A program made the translations under genes and the position numbers. The notes beneath the pieces are model-generated. The model was not told where the DNA came from. It worked only from the letters and a program-made list of their open reading frames with translations, and searched no databases. Below, in pieces: positions 1-14,725 of a stretch of DNA of 64,000 bases. The DNA comes from Brachypterus glaber (Eukaryota; Arthropoda; Insecta; Coleoptera; Kateretidae): NCBI GenBank assembly GCA_958510825.1, contig OY294049.1, positions 35,244,774 through 35,308,773 on the forward strand, in the 5' to 3' direction. The stretch's first letter is position 1, and every line of letters starts with the position of its first letter.

Positions 1-586
1 TAGTTATTTTAAACCTTGTAAATAATCTCGGAATTGCCATAGCAACGTAAGATACGCATGCGTCGTAAGCGAAATGACTAGGCCCAATTTACACAACCGT
101 AAAACGTTGACGTGCCATTAACGAGAACAAAACAATGGTTTATTCCTCTAAATTATTGGAATAAGAGCGAATTTTATTTCTACAGGAATACAAAAGTGTT
201 TTTAGCAACAGCTTTATCAATTCTCTTTTTTTTTACATCAAAACATCATAAAAACAAAGTAAGTAAACAAAAATTATAAATTTTGGTTATGTTGACATTC
301 AAAACAAGCTACATGCTTCAGTGTAAATCGGACTTTGTGGAGTATTTAGCGGCAAATCTAAAATAACTATACCTTAAAAAAATAAACTTTAGAATCGATA
401 ATTATTATGGGCTTTACTGTCATTGTCATGCAAAGACCATAACTTGAGCTCTATAACTTCAGAACGTGTTCCGACCTTTAAAAATACTGGTGTTTGTAAA
501 ATATTCAGACCATGGCCAACTAGGTTATTTTTTTTTTAATCTTGTGGATTTTGTTGACTTTAGGTAACTAAAATAAGTATTTTTAG
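1..586 (+). other. Intron of WDR7, no other content seen
   Basis: This lies upstream of the first readable WDR7 exon and ends in a TTTTAG acceptor. It is AT-rich. I see no open reading frame with family resemblance and no long inverted or tandem repeat. The upstream exons of the gene lie outside the window. Confidence 0.6.
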
Positions 587-3913
<3,327 letters not shown>

Positions 3914-4226
3914 TTCGGCTCTGGGAGACAAACGTAGACTAAACCGTGGCCTTTTCCAAAAGAAGGATCCGTGATTTCGGGTCGAAAATCGTCGGATTAA
4001 TCGATAAGGCGACCCGTGATGTCGTGTCATCAAATTAAATAGATAATTACGTAGCTCTGCGTCTCTGGATTGATGTAAAAGTCTCTTAGTTAAGGTTTTT
4101 ATCGCACCATAGCCTATATTAGTTAATTTTCTTGCGCAAACGATAACATTGTATGTAATAATTTGTGGTATTAATATTATAAAAATCGAAATATCTTCTT
4201 AAGATTCGAAATATGTATCTTCTTAC
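3914..4226 (+). other. WDR7 3' UTR and downstream flank
   Basis: Follows the WDR7 stop. It contains a variant poly(A) signal ATTAAA near 4035. The canonical AATAAA words further right (near 4510) lie inside the next transposon, so the true transcript end cannot be placed from sequence alone. Confidence 0.4.
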
Positions 4227-4655
4227 TAGGGTTGCCAGCTCTGAATCATGAAAACAGGACATAGGTCTCTAAAAAAAAAAACGAAATCACTGCGGTTTTT
4301 TTTTTAATATTTTTATATTAAATAACTAACTTTGCAGAATATCGTAAAAACAGGCAAAAAATAACAAACTTCTTCTTCTACAGCTTTGTATGCGAGACTG
4401 ATAGCGATGTGGCCGACACCGTCTATTTTTGCCTAAGCCTTAAGGCGTAATTTAATTAAAATCGAAACATAAAAGCTTTATTATTTAATATTAAAAACAA
4501 TTGTGACCTACAATAAATTATTATAAACAAATCTCGCATTTTTTAAGATCAATAAATTTAAAGGAAATTTAGCGTCCTTTATTTTTTAAAGAACAAATGA
4601 CATAAGTAGAAAATAAAGGACTGTCCTTTGACATAAAGGACAGTTGGCAGCCCTA
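4227..4655. mobile_element. hAT-like non-autonomous element with exact 8-bp target duplication
   Basis: Terminal inverted repeats are TAGGGTTGCCAGCT on the left and the complement of TAGGGCTGCCAACT on the right. The 8 bases CTTCTTAC lie immediately outside both ends (4219-4226 and 4656-4663), an exact target-site duplication. An 8-bp duplication with TAGGG-type ends fits the hAT superfamily; the P superfamily also makes 8 bp. The interior is AT-rich and non-coding, so it would need a transposase supplied in trans. Confidence 0.75.
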
Positions 4656-5937
4656 CTTCTTACAGATCTCGTTTTATGAGAGATTTTATGATAATTGGTC
4701 CATGTCAATTTCGTTTCAGAGACCTGATAAACAAAGCTGTTCATCAAATAATAATTTTCTGTTTGAGTTTAATAATTAAATTATTAAGACTCATATCTGT
4801 GTCAATGTGACATTGACAGTCGTTTGCAAACCTATGTTTATTTCTAATAAAAAATATGTGAAAGATTTTGTACAAATTATTCTAGTTACCAATATTAATG
4901 AATAATGAAACGCAAATAGAAAAAACTCATTTCAGAACGTTTTTATTTTTGCAGTTAACTAAGCACTAGTTGTTTAGAAAAATCCTCTTACACGCTAGTT
5001 CTCTAAACCAATCTTATGAAGTTAGTTTTTAAGATATTAAAATTTGCAGTAATTTTACCATAATTATAGTGTTATGCAACAGAGATGGCCTTGTTTAAGA
5101 CTATGTACAGCGGATCTAATCTCATTGATAAACAGTGTATGGCTGGCCGAGTCGCGGCTGCTGTGATCGCTTGCTATAATTATTACTTACAATGATATTG
5201 ATTGTGTAAAATTTAACTTTAAGTTGTATTTAGTTAATTTGCAAAAAGTGAGACAATAATTGAAATATGACGATCGAGTTATAAAATAACTATAAATTAT
5301 ATAATCTGTATTTTATAAGAAAATTCGTTTTTCACTTACCACTTGTTAAATTTCTGATTTCTGGGTCAGTTCGTAAGATCTCATTTTATACGACTTGGCA
5401 AATCGATCGGTTTTGGCTTTGTCTAGTTGGTGTGTTAGTGAGTTTTGGTGGTTGGTTGGTTTGGGCTTTTTCAGGCGAAAACTTCCAGACACCCAAACAG
5501 CTAACCACCAAAACACTAGACAAAGTAACAACTGATCGAGTGACCCTAGGCAAATCACTAACTTGTGTTTTATATTTTACTAATAACAATTGTTAACCTG
5601 TGTGTTTTTTTTTTGAAAGATCTGCCTACTACTCCATATTCTAATGCTTTTATTTGTAGCAACGTGAAAAATATAAATACATAATTTAAATAAAAGTCAG
5701 ATTTCATCAAATTATTCAAAAAATATTACGTTTAACTCGTACGTGAAACGCATTTTGAGCACTTTGACTCGTTAAAAAACTTTTTCTTGTACACTGAAAT
5801 ATAATTTCGGTTAGTGGTTGCACAATAACTACTTTTTATGCCAGTGACATGGTGAGCAGAAAGAGGAAACTAGCATTTGATTACTGAACTCTGCGCGGGG
5901 AGGCTTTCATTTAATTCCATAGTAAAGACAAAGAAGA
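4656..5937. other. Gene-free stretch with one fold-back near 5417-5526
   Basis: AT-rich. The only structure seen is an imperfect inverted repeat: CTTTGTCTAG followed by GTTTTGGTGGTT at about 5417-5460 is matched in reverse by AACCACCAAAAC and CTAGACAAAG at about 5500-5526. Short reading frames here are products of that repeat and show no codon character. Confidence 0.5.
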
Positions 5938-6901
5938 CCCAGTCCGCAGAACCTCGTCAAAATGACGTCATAATCTGGTGACTTTTCTCCAGATATGACG
6001 TGACTATATAACGACAATATGACGTGAAAATGACCTCCTAATGTCACAAACCTATGACGTGATATATCTGACGTCATTTTTACGTCATTATTACGACGTG
6101 AATTTCACGTCTTAAAATATATTTTATTTACCCAGAAAACCACTGAATATTATTGTGTAAGTGTATATATTGACCACACTATGATATCAATGTTACATGA
6201 TCTAATATAGATGTAAACAAAATATAAATTCTACAGAGATATCACTTGGTATGGAAGCAGTAACCAAACTTCTTGACTATTTTAAAATGGCTTTTACTTC
6301 TTTTACCTCTTCGCTTAATTTTCGCACTTCTTTATAGATATCCTCTAAACCTAAAATAATAAAAAAAATATTATGTTATAACCGTCTAATTAAATTAATA
6401 TAGTGTAAAATACCCATAAAAATAGGCCCTAGAACGACAAAAATAAGAGCGCGAAATTTAAATTATACATAGTCGAAATTAATTAATTTTGACACATAAG
6501 AAAAAAAAAATATGCATACATAAATTGTAGTTTAGGTAGCTACGTAAAATATAAAAAAAGTGTAAGTACCATATGCGTTTGAATAAAGGGAGTTACTTAA
6601 ACAATAAACGATATTTTATTTTTGATGATTTTTTTTACATACCAATAACTAAAAAAATGCTTTCTGAGTACTACCTATTGCAGACTATACACCACGTTGG
6701 TGTTATAGTTTTTTAATAAAAATAATAAAAGTATAATATATTATATCACCAAGAAAAGTCGGCAATATGACGTGATTAAATGACGTCAGAAATTCGTCAA
6801 TTAACTGACGTCAAAATGTCGTCGATCATTGGTCGACTGACGTCTATTGACCAGTAATCACCAGATTTTGACGTCATTTTGACGTGCCTCTGCGGACTGG
6901 G
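5938..6901. mobile_element. CCCAG-type inverted-repeat element, private word TGACGTCA
   Basis: Ends are CCCAGTCCGCAGA on the left and its complement on the right. The arms stay complementary for about 45 bp through CGTCAAAATGACGTCA and the following ATCTGGTGA. Both sub-terminal zones (about 5960-6110 and 6768-6885) are filled with TGACGTCA, TGACGT and ACGTCA words, while the middle is plain AT-rich DNA with no gene. No clear target duplication could be read. It shares its terminal CCCAG and its design with the elements at 20606, 27052 and 39480. Confidence 0.7.
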
Positions 6902-7198
6902 GAGCTTCGTTAGCTAGTGGAGAGATTACGCTGGGCTCGCCACCTACTGACCTGTGGTGGTAAGTGACGTTTTTTTATAAAATAGAGAGTGATTTTTTTA
7001 GCCTATATAAAGTTATTCCGGTTTAATGCAGCCATTTAAACAGGGATTCATACTATATATCCTACATATATATTTTAATAATAAACAGAAAAAAAACTTA
7101 TAAATATGTATCTGTGTGCCTCCGCATGCATTAGATTCAAGTATTAGTTTCATATACACATGCAATTCTTTTTTTTTTAATTGTGTTTTGAAAATATA

Positions 7199-8021
7199 CC
7201 GGGTGTTTTTTTTAACCTGAAACTTTCAAATATCTCGAATACTATGCATTTTAGAAAAAAAAAATGTCGGACAAAATTTGTTTATTTTAATGGTGGAAAC
7301 AAAATGGCGTATTTATTTTTTACGGATATTTACGTTTTCAAGGCCATTTCAAGGTCAACTTTGTTTTTTTTTTTAAGTACAAACATATATTTTTTTTACT
7401 GTTATTTAATTCCCCTCAAAAAAATAAAAATCTTTTGTAAAAAACTTTTTTTGATCGGACTTTTAGTTGCAGACATAACACAGCCACACAATATTAAAAA
7501 AGCTGCATCTCCGACCGACTTGACAAGTCAATTCCTATGTATTTTGAGCCGCTGAATCTGAGGTCGGAATTTGAAAGTTAGCTCCCATTTTCAACAGAAC
7601 CTCAACAAACATACTTTTCGCAATGATATATGTTTTTTGAGGTTATGGTAAAAATAAGGAATTAAATAATAGTAAAAAAATATATCAGGAAATAAACACA
7701 ACTTCTCAAAGTCTTCTCCACAATTTTTTTTTTATTATATTATTAGAGAATTAGAGAAGACTTTGAGAAGTTGTGTTTATTTCCTGAAATATTTTACTCC
7801 ACTTTGAGAATGGACAATACATTATTTAAAAAAATATATGTTTGTACTTAAAAAAACAAAGTTGACCTTGAAATGACCTTGAAAACGTAAATATCCGTAA
7901 AAAATAAATACGCCATTTTGTTTCCACCATTAAAATAAACAAATTTTGTCCGACATTTTTTTTTTATAAAATGCATAGTATTTGAGATATTTGGAAGTTT
8001 CAGGTTAAAAAAAACACCCGG
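7199..8021. mobile_element. 823-bp fold-back transposon with ~200-bp arms and TA duplication
   Basis: Begins CCGGGTGTTTTTTTTAACC and ends with the reverse complement, flanked by TA (or TATA) on both sides. The arms (7199-7396 and 7822-8021) match almost base for base over about 200 bp, so a single strand would fold into a very long hairpin. The centre contains a second, separate inverted repeat (7685-7787). Reading frames that appear in both arms are mirror images of one another and not genes. Class unassigned; TA duplication suggests a Tc1/mariner-like mobiliser. Confidence 0.75.
7685..7787. mobile_element. Small inverted-repeat insert nested in the fold-back element
   Basis: TCAGGAAATAAACACAACTT at 7685 is repeated in reverse complement ending at 7787. 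The arms are about 34 bp and perfect by eye, with an AT-only loop. It sits centrally in the larger element, so it is either a later nested insertion or the loop of the original. Confidence 0.6.
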
Positions 8022-8241
8022 TATACTAATACCCAATAATCAACACTAATCTAACTGATGATTTGAAATGTCAGATCTATTTTATTTAACTGGTTAAATT
8101 CTTAGTTTAGTGTTAATTATAATTATTGGGTTAACAAACCTTAAATACAGAATATAATGAGATTTAATTATTTTTTAATTAACTAATATTTATTTTTTTT
8201 GTAATTTTACAAAATTACACATTTTTTTAAAAATACCGTAA

Positions 8242-8474
8242 AGGCGCCTTTTCACGGAGCAATTTGTACGCAAGTTTGATGCTATGCAATTTTGTTGCAA
8301 GAATAATTCAGTCACTGCGCATGCCTTCAGGCAAATTTGATGCTATTTTCGAGCCATCAAATTATTAGATCAAGTTCTATTTTTCGACGATTTTGATGCA
8401 AGATTTCTAGTTATTTTCGTGGTACCAACCTGGAAAAAAGTTACTAAATCGATTTCTTTTCACTAATATTACTA

Positions 8475-8511
<37 letters not shown>

Positions 8512-8800
8512 GCTACTGCAACTGGACATGTTAATTATTATTATTAATAGGCCGGTCTGTCTAACTAAAAAGCTTCCTTTAAAAAGCAAATGCTAGGTTA
8601 TGTTTTTGTCAACAAATGCAGAGACACGTCAAAATTGTCTGGTTGGCAGAATTGTTTAATTTGCAAAATATAGCTTCAAACTTGCGTACAACTTGCTCCG
8701 TGAAAAGGCAAATGAATGTGTAATTGTCCTCATGCTATATCTGGCAGCAAACTTGCATAGCACCAAACTTGCGTATAAATTGCTCCGTGAAAAGGCGCCT
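8242..8800. mobile_element. PIF/Harbinger-like MITE with TAA duplication
   Basis: Terminal inverted repeat AGGCGCCTTTTCACGGAGCA runs inward for about 50 bp on both sides. The trinucleotide TAA flanks it at 8239-8241 and 8801-8803. A 3-bp TWA duplication is the hallmark of PIF/Harbinger elements; the family assignment is inference from that. A degenerate third copy of the terminal motif lies near 8677-8708, and the ATT microsatellite at 8474 is inside. No transposase is encoded. Confidence 0.65.
8474..8511. repeat. (ATT)n microsatellite
   Basis: About twelve uninterrupted ATT units, inside the Harbinger-like MITE. Confidence 0.9.
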
Positions 8801-8961
8801 TAAGAAAAATAAACTTATGATTATATAGGTTTTTTAAATTGCAGGGTGGAATCTAAAATTAGATAGAATAATACTATGTAGAATGGAAACTTGTCTGAAA
8901 ATATTTTGAAATTTTCTTTTTTCTTTTTAAATTAGGTATTAAATAATAATTGAATAGATAA

Positions 8962-9474
8962 CTATAAAGAAATTGCACTGCTCTACTACAGAATTTTCAC
9001 AATCAATGAGAAAATCCCTACCAAAATATCATATAGCTGCTATTTCACGCTTTTTTGCGATCATCATCATAATTTGATTTGCCGTGTCGGTACTAGGTGC
9101 TGGCTTCGAGACAAATTTTTTGTCCGCCTGTGTATCTAGATATCTTCTTCTTCTTCTTCTTGCTATTCTGTCTTGGCGTTTTTCATCTCTAGATATAGAT
9201 AATTCTTATCAGATTACAGGTCTGCCAACATCTAATGTGTAGTACTTTTGTGCAAACATTAGATGGCGCCACCAATTTGTACGCTCTTGATACAGTTATA
9301 CTTATTTTTAATAAGTATTTAAAATTTTCAACAGTCAGTGCGAAAGCCACCATACCAATATATGCTCACTGATGATCGCAAAAAAGCGTGAAATAGCAGC
9401 TATATGACATTTTGGTAGGGATTTTCTCATTGATTGTGAAAATTCTGTAGTAGAGCAGTGCAATTTCTTTATAG
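8962..9474. mobile_element. Inverted-repeat element with ~110-bp arms
   Basis: CTATAAAGAAATTGCACTGC at 8962 reappears as its reverse complement ending at 9474. The arms remain complementary for about 110 bp (to about 9070 and from about 9368), passing through TAGCTGCTATTTCACGC. The core is non-coding and contains a short CTT run near 9143-9165. No target duplication was recognised. Confidence 0.7.
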
Positions 9475-11861
9475 ATTTTAATAGTTTTCGTCTATAAGGC
9501 ACTAAACTTTATTTTCATGAATAGATAACTTTTCGGTAATCACTGGATGTTGCATTTAAAACTCCTCTTAAAAAGAAACGTTAATTTCATCAAAAAGGAA
9601 AAATAAACACATGTCGATTTTTGGTCTACCTTATTTTGATTGGTTTACAATTGCAATTTATTGTGTGTATTTTTTTAATTTTTATAGTTTTATTTTCATC
9701 GGAAGTGTTGAAAAATATTGCCTCAAGAGTTATTCATGATTTTTTTTTCTTTTTTATGAGACATTAATTTTTATTCGTTTTCAAAATACCTATAATGTTT
9801 TCGACATACTTTTTGTATATTTTAATACAAAAAACGCCTATTATATTGATTATATATTATTCTAATTAAATCCACTAGATATATTATAAATTATTAACAA
9901 TTATAACTATCAAATAACGAAAAAAATCTTTACTTATGACCTAGTGTTTTTGATGTGTATTTTAAACTCGTTAAACGACTTAAAAAAAAATATTTTGAAA
10001 AAAAAAGAAAAAACGTTGAAAAATATTACTATTTAAAGCCTATTGTATTATAATGAAATTATATGAATATACCTATACACATATTTATTAGTAAAATCAT
10101 ATTAATTATAATTTATTATTTTCGTACAGTAATGGTTGTTAAAAAAGCAACGTTGAATTTTTGACAAAAACAACAGTTTTTTTTTCAACATTTCTGTACT
10201 AAATTTCATAATCATCATAATATATAATTATTTTTTTCAATACGGAGCTTATAAATTTTTTATCTTAAAATCATATTTTTTGTATTATCAGAAGCGACCT
10301 CAAAAACCCCAACATGCCAATTTTAATGAAAATATTGTAAAAAAACTATTTCCCCCCCAGCCCCCTCTCTTAGGGATGAAGTTAATTTTTTTAAATATCA
10401 GATTCAGATTTAGCGACCTCAAAAACCCCTATATACCAGCTTTCAAGGAAATTGTTATTTTTTTTTTAAATATTTATTTAAGAAAAATATGTGTTTGATA
10501 AAGTTCTAAAATATGACGAAAAAAAAAAATAAGTTATACTTTTTTTTGGCCATGCCTGGGCCTGAAGAGGTTAATATATTTTAGTGGACCAAACATTAAA
10601 AGCAATATACAGTTTTACAGGGATTTCTTCTCATTAAATAACACTTTGTAAAAATTAACTTCTTTGGTACACTATGCCAAAATATTTAATTCCATAATAT
10701 TTCCGTCTTGAAAGGAATAATAAATGTATTGTTTAAAATTTAATAAAAAAAATTGTATATAGATGTTATTTATTTTTAAAGTCACTAGATTTATTATATT
10801 AACAATAAAATGCAACTATTAGTTTAATTTAAAACGATTGTTTTTATTGTAAATGGGTTATTTTTAATTAGTTATAACAAATTACACCATACAGATTATC
10901 CATCTGTTTGGTATACACTTCAAAGTATAATTTGTATCCTCTTATGGCCGTGTTGCCAGATGAACTCTTTCAAGTGTATACTAAATCAAATTGTCTGTAT
11001 ATGATTTGAGATTATTCGCAACCTATCGACTATAACCATTTTTTATATATGAAATTTGTTTACGGTTTGCACTTTTAAATTTAATTTTTTAAAAATAGTA
11101 TAATTAATTATAATAATCATAATAATAACTATAAATAATCGTAATAAATATGATGCTATAGTAGTTTTGGTTTGCGAATTATTCTAATAACATATTGTTA
11201 TATATTTTTTATTTAAAATATCATTTATTTTACTATTTTTATATTACTTTAAGTATAAAGTATAGTTTTTTGAATGTGACGCATGTCAATTCTATTTAAA
11301 AAAAAATCTTTTGCACCTCCCTGTACCCCATAGGGGGCCTGTAATCATTGCAAAAGCAAAAATATCAATTGGATATTTTTTTAAAACTGTTTTTTTTTTA
11401 TAGAATTGAGCTGATGCTTTGTTATTTTAAATATTCATAATAATTATCTTAGATAATTTTTACTACTTGGGAAACGATAGGACTTACAGTTGAGGGGTAT
11501 AATCCAAGCGTCCTTGGACAATGGCAAACAAAATGAAAACGTCAAGAAAAAAATGACTTTTGTGTCTTTATCCAAATCCCCTAACTTGTCATTTTCTGAT
11601 CAAAAATTTCTGCCATTTCTCTTCAACATTCTAAAAAAATCTTCTATGTGTAATTTGTAAATGTGATTGTAACGTTGTCATTTTATAGTATTTAAGTGCA
11701 TTTTATAAAAATGCTATAATCATTTAGATAATTGTGATTAAATAAATAATTATATTATATTAATTATAAGTTATACAATTGTGTCATTCTTTTAATTTAT
11801 TTCAACAAAGAAATTATATTTCTTCCGCGATTGGATCACTTTAAAGATTTGGAATCTAGAA
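9475..11861. other. Gene-free AT-rich stretch
   Basis: No gene seen. Two diverged copies of a dispersed motif, GCGACCTCAAAAACCCC, occur near 10286 and 10413; each is followed by an ATAxxCAGCTTTC-like stretch. Otherwise it is simple AT-rich sequence. Confidence 0.5.
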
Positions 11862-12727
11862 ATACCCTGATAACATTGTTTGTATCAAACATATATCAAA
11901 CACGTTTGGATTAGTCGTGTTTAAACGAATTTTGTGCAAGGTTAAGTCCGCCGGATTTGAATGAATTTTGCACAAACTATTTAAAAGGCGGTTTGATTAT
12001 ATTTTGCATAAACTTTGGTCAAATTTACGAAATTTGTCGAGCATTACCGAGCTTTACCGTTCAAATAAAATCCAATATGGTTGCCTGCTGCAGTACAGTG
12101 TGCGACAGTTTTTAACAAAGAAAGAGTATTTATCAGTTTTTGAGCTAATTTGTGGATCAGTACTACTAAAAACACTTAAATATAAGTTAAAAAATATATA
12201 CGTTTGACAAGTTACAAAGGTTAGAAATAATTAAATTGTGATGGTTGGTCCAGACTAAATCTTCCTAGAAAATATCAAATATAGATTCTATATTTGCGAA
12301 AGCATGGATAAAAAACTTTTTACGATAAGAAACAGCCTTTTCCTAATGCTTTTTGTATACAAGTAGAAAATGTCGTGAGTTTATTTACATCAAAATTAAA
12401 CAGATTGATTTTAAATAAAATATTTTTTAATACCTAGTTTTTTTTTTGTTTAATTGTTTTTATATAAAAAATGACTTTTTTTTACTCTTGGTTTCGGCTG
12501 AATCTTAAAATAGGTGTTGTTAATGGTAATTACCATTAAAAGAGCAGCTCACTGCTATTGCACCTGGAAGGTCGTTACCGCAAAAAAAAAATCGAAAATT
12601 TTAAACCGTTTGATCAAATTTCGTTCAAACCGGCGGTCGGAGCCATGTACAAACTGCGTTCAAAAATTGTACAAATCGTTTGATACTATGTAGTTTGAAT
12701 AAAGTTTATACATTGTTCTCAGGGTAT
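11862..12727. mobile_element. Probable degenerate inverted-repeat element, ATACCCTGA ends
   Basis: ATACCCTGATAACATTGT at the left matches ATACCCTGAGAACAATGT (reverse complement of the right end) with two mismatches. Short related words (TCAAAC, GTTTGA, GTTTGAAT) recur through the interior. An 18-bp palindrome TAATGGTAATTACCATTA lies at about 12519-12536. No coding capacity. Confidence 0.45.
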
Positions 12728-12903
12728 GCTCTCCAAAATTATATTAGGTTTGTGTTATAGAAGTGCGAGGAAAGCTACAATTAGCCAATATATTTTCCGA
12801 AAATATTCGATTTGTTAATTTCGTCTTGCTTAACACTTGCATTGTTTACGACGAGCTTTAGCTTGGAACTTTAAACTTTAACACACTCCAATCTCGGTAA
12901 AAT

Positions 12904-13040
12904 AATAGTATATTATGCACCTAGTATGCGAACTAAGTCTTTAGTGTTCGAGACTGAAGTTTTTTTGCTGAGACGGAGTCGAGGCAAAAAAACAGTTGAG
13001 AACACTTAAGATAGTTCGCATACGTGGTGCATATACTATT
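12904..13040. repeat. Hairpin-type repeat (fold-back)
   Basis: AATAGTATATTATGCAC and TATGCGAACTAAG on the left are matched in reverse by the sequence ending at 13040, with a few mismatches. The middle is a GC-rich loop (GAGACGGAGTCGAGGC). It resembles the hairpins at 38815 and 50320 in design, not in sequence. Confidence 0.6.
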
Positions 13041-14497
13041 TTTTCTACTACCTAAAGCTAGTAACTCCAAATATCAGTTAAAAAAAGTTAGTAGTTGTCT
13101 CAAAAAATTTTCATTATTGACCGTCGTCAAAAAACAATGCTTAACAACGGTCAATAATAAATGAGTTCACTGATTTTATTGGTTATCAAGGTAAACAAGC
13201 CTTAACAAACGTAAATAATATGTAAGCTAGCACTTAATTAGGTAGTAGAAAAACATTGTTATTAATGTAATTTCATGAAATTCTCTTACAACATTTTTTT
13301 AGTCTGTATAATATTATACAGGATGTTTAAAAAACTAGTAGCAACTTCGCTTTATAGACTAGATCTGGGCTTTTGATTGGGGAGCTAGTTTTTTTACGTA
13401 ATTTGATTTGATTTTAAATAGGTACATTAAGAACTAATAAATATATAATTGCTTGCTATAACATTTTTTAGATATCTTGTATAGTGTAAAGTGTCTTTCC
13501 TTAATATGTCTAAAACTATATTACCTAGTATTAAACTTATTCATTCCATCTGACGGCGGTTCTGGAGTACTAAGCAGGTTTCCCATAACCACCGTAAGAT
13601 GGAGTAACTGTAATTAAACTTGCAGACGTGTGTGTTAAAAAAATATTGTTCCCTTTTTATGTACTAAAATATATTACATTACAATATATTTGTAATTTTA
13701 ACAATTCAAATTTTAAATAATACTACCAAAGAAGTTCATATTATAACAAAAATGATAAAAATGTAATATATTTTATGTTATGTATATAAGACAATTGCTA
13801 GCAATATTAAGTGTTGTATGTACTTGTTACAGTATACTGTACTAGTACATAACGATAGTAGTTAAATATATTATCTAAAACAACCAAAACATTATTTTTT
13901 TATGTCACAGAACGGGAAAAATAAAACACTGCTTTTTTAATCATAAAGGACAATTTAAAACCTTAAAAGACAAAATATTTGATTATTCTTATAACTTTAA
14001 ATCTCCCACTATTTATATCCCTTCATATTAAAATATTTTTTTTTCACTACTAGCTTCAAAATATACTATTATTTATCATGTTTTCAGACTGTGAAATCAA
14101 TTTTCTTCAACTATAGCAATAATAATTTTTTTTCTCCTAGTAAGAATAAATTTTATAAACAATTGATTTCTGTCATTTTAGATGTTTCAATTCTTTGTGC
14201 AATTTTTACTAATTAAACCCCTAGAAAATAGCTTTAAATAACTTTTTATTTATTAAATATAATACATTATAATTATTACCAATTGATATTATAATTAATA
14301 TTATGAAAAAAAAAATAAATAAAATAATTTTTTTAAATGTCAGTTCAAGGTATTTATTTGAGCAAATGTCATTGATCAAGGCTACTTGATTTTTATGAAA
14401 ATATTAAGAAATATAATTTCTGTTAATAATTTATTTTATTATTTGAATAAAAAAAGTTAAATACTGCTAGTAGTGAAAAAACTAATATATAAACTAC
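13041..14497. other. Gene-free stretch downstream of the chitinase
   Basis: AT-rich. It contains a small imperfect hairpin near 13537-13596 (CCATCT..ACGGCGGTT paired with AACCACCGT..AGATGG). Nothing else was recognised. Confidence 0.45.
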
Positions 14498-14584
14498 GGT
14501 AGAGAAGCCTCGCACTCTTAAATCCATTGCTGCTACGCAACTCGGGTTTTAATACGGTCGGCTATAAAAAATGTCTTCTCTACC
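14498..14584. repeat. Short inverted repeat, GGTAGAGAAG ends
   Basis: GGTAGAGAAG at 14498-14507 and its exact complement CTTCTCTACC at 14575-14584 enclose a GC-richer loop. It lies in the 3' flank of the chitinase and may be a tiny MITE. Confidence 0.45.
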
Positions 14585-14725
14585 TTGGTATATAATTACT
14601 ATTAAGTTTCAAATAATAAATATTTTGTCCTTTTCTGATATAAATTAACTTTTATGCTTAAAAGTACAGAATAATAGTTCCTAAAAATATAATTGATTAC
14701 TTATAATTATCTCACAGACAGAAAC

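Noticed and set aside
7181..7555. 124-codon open reading frame (and its near-mirror at 7848-8036)
   Set aside because: Both are the two arms of one fold-back transposon; homopolymer-rich and non-coding.
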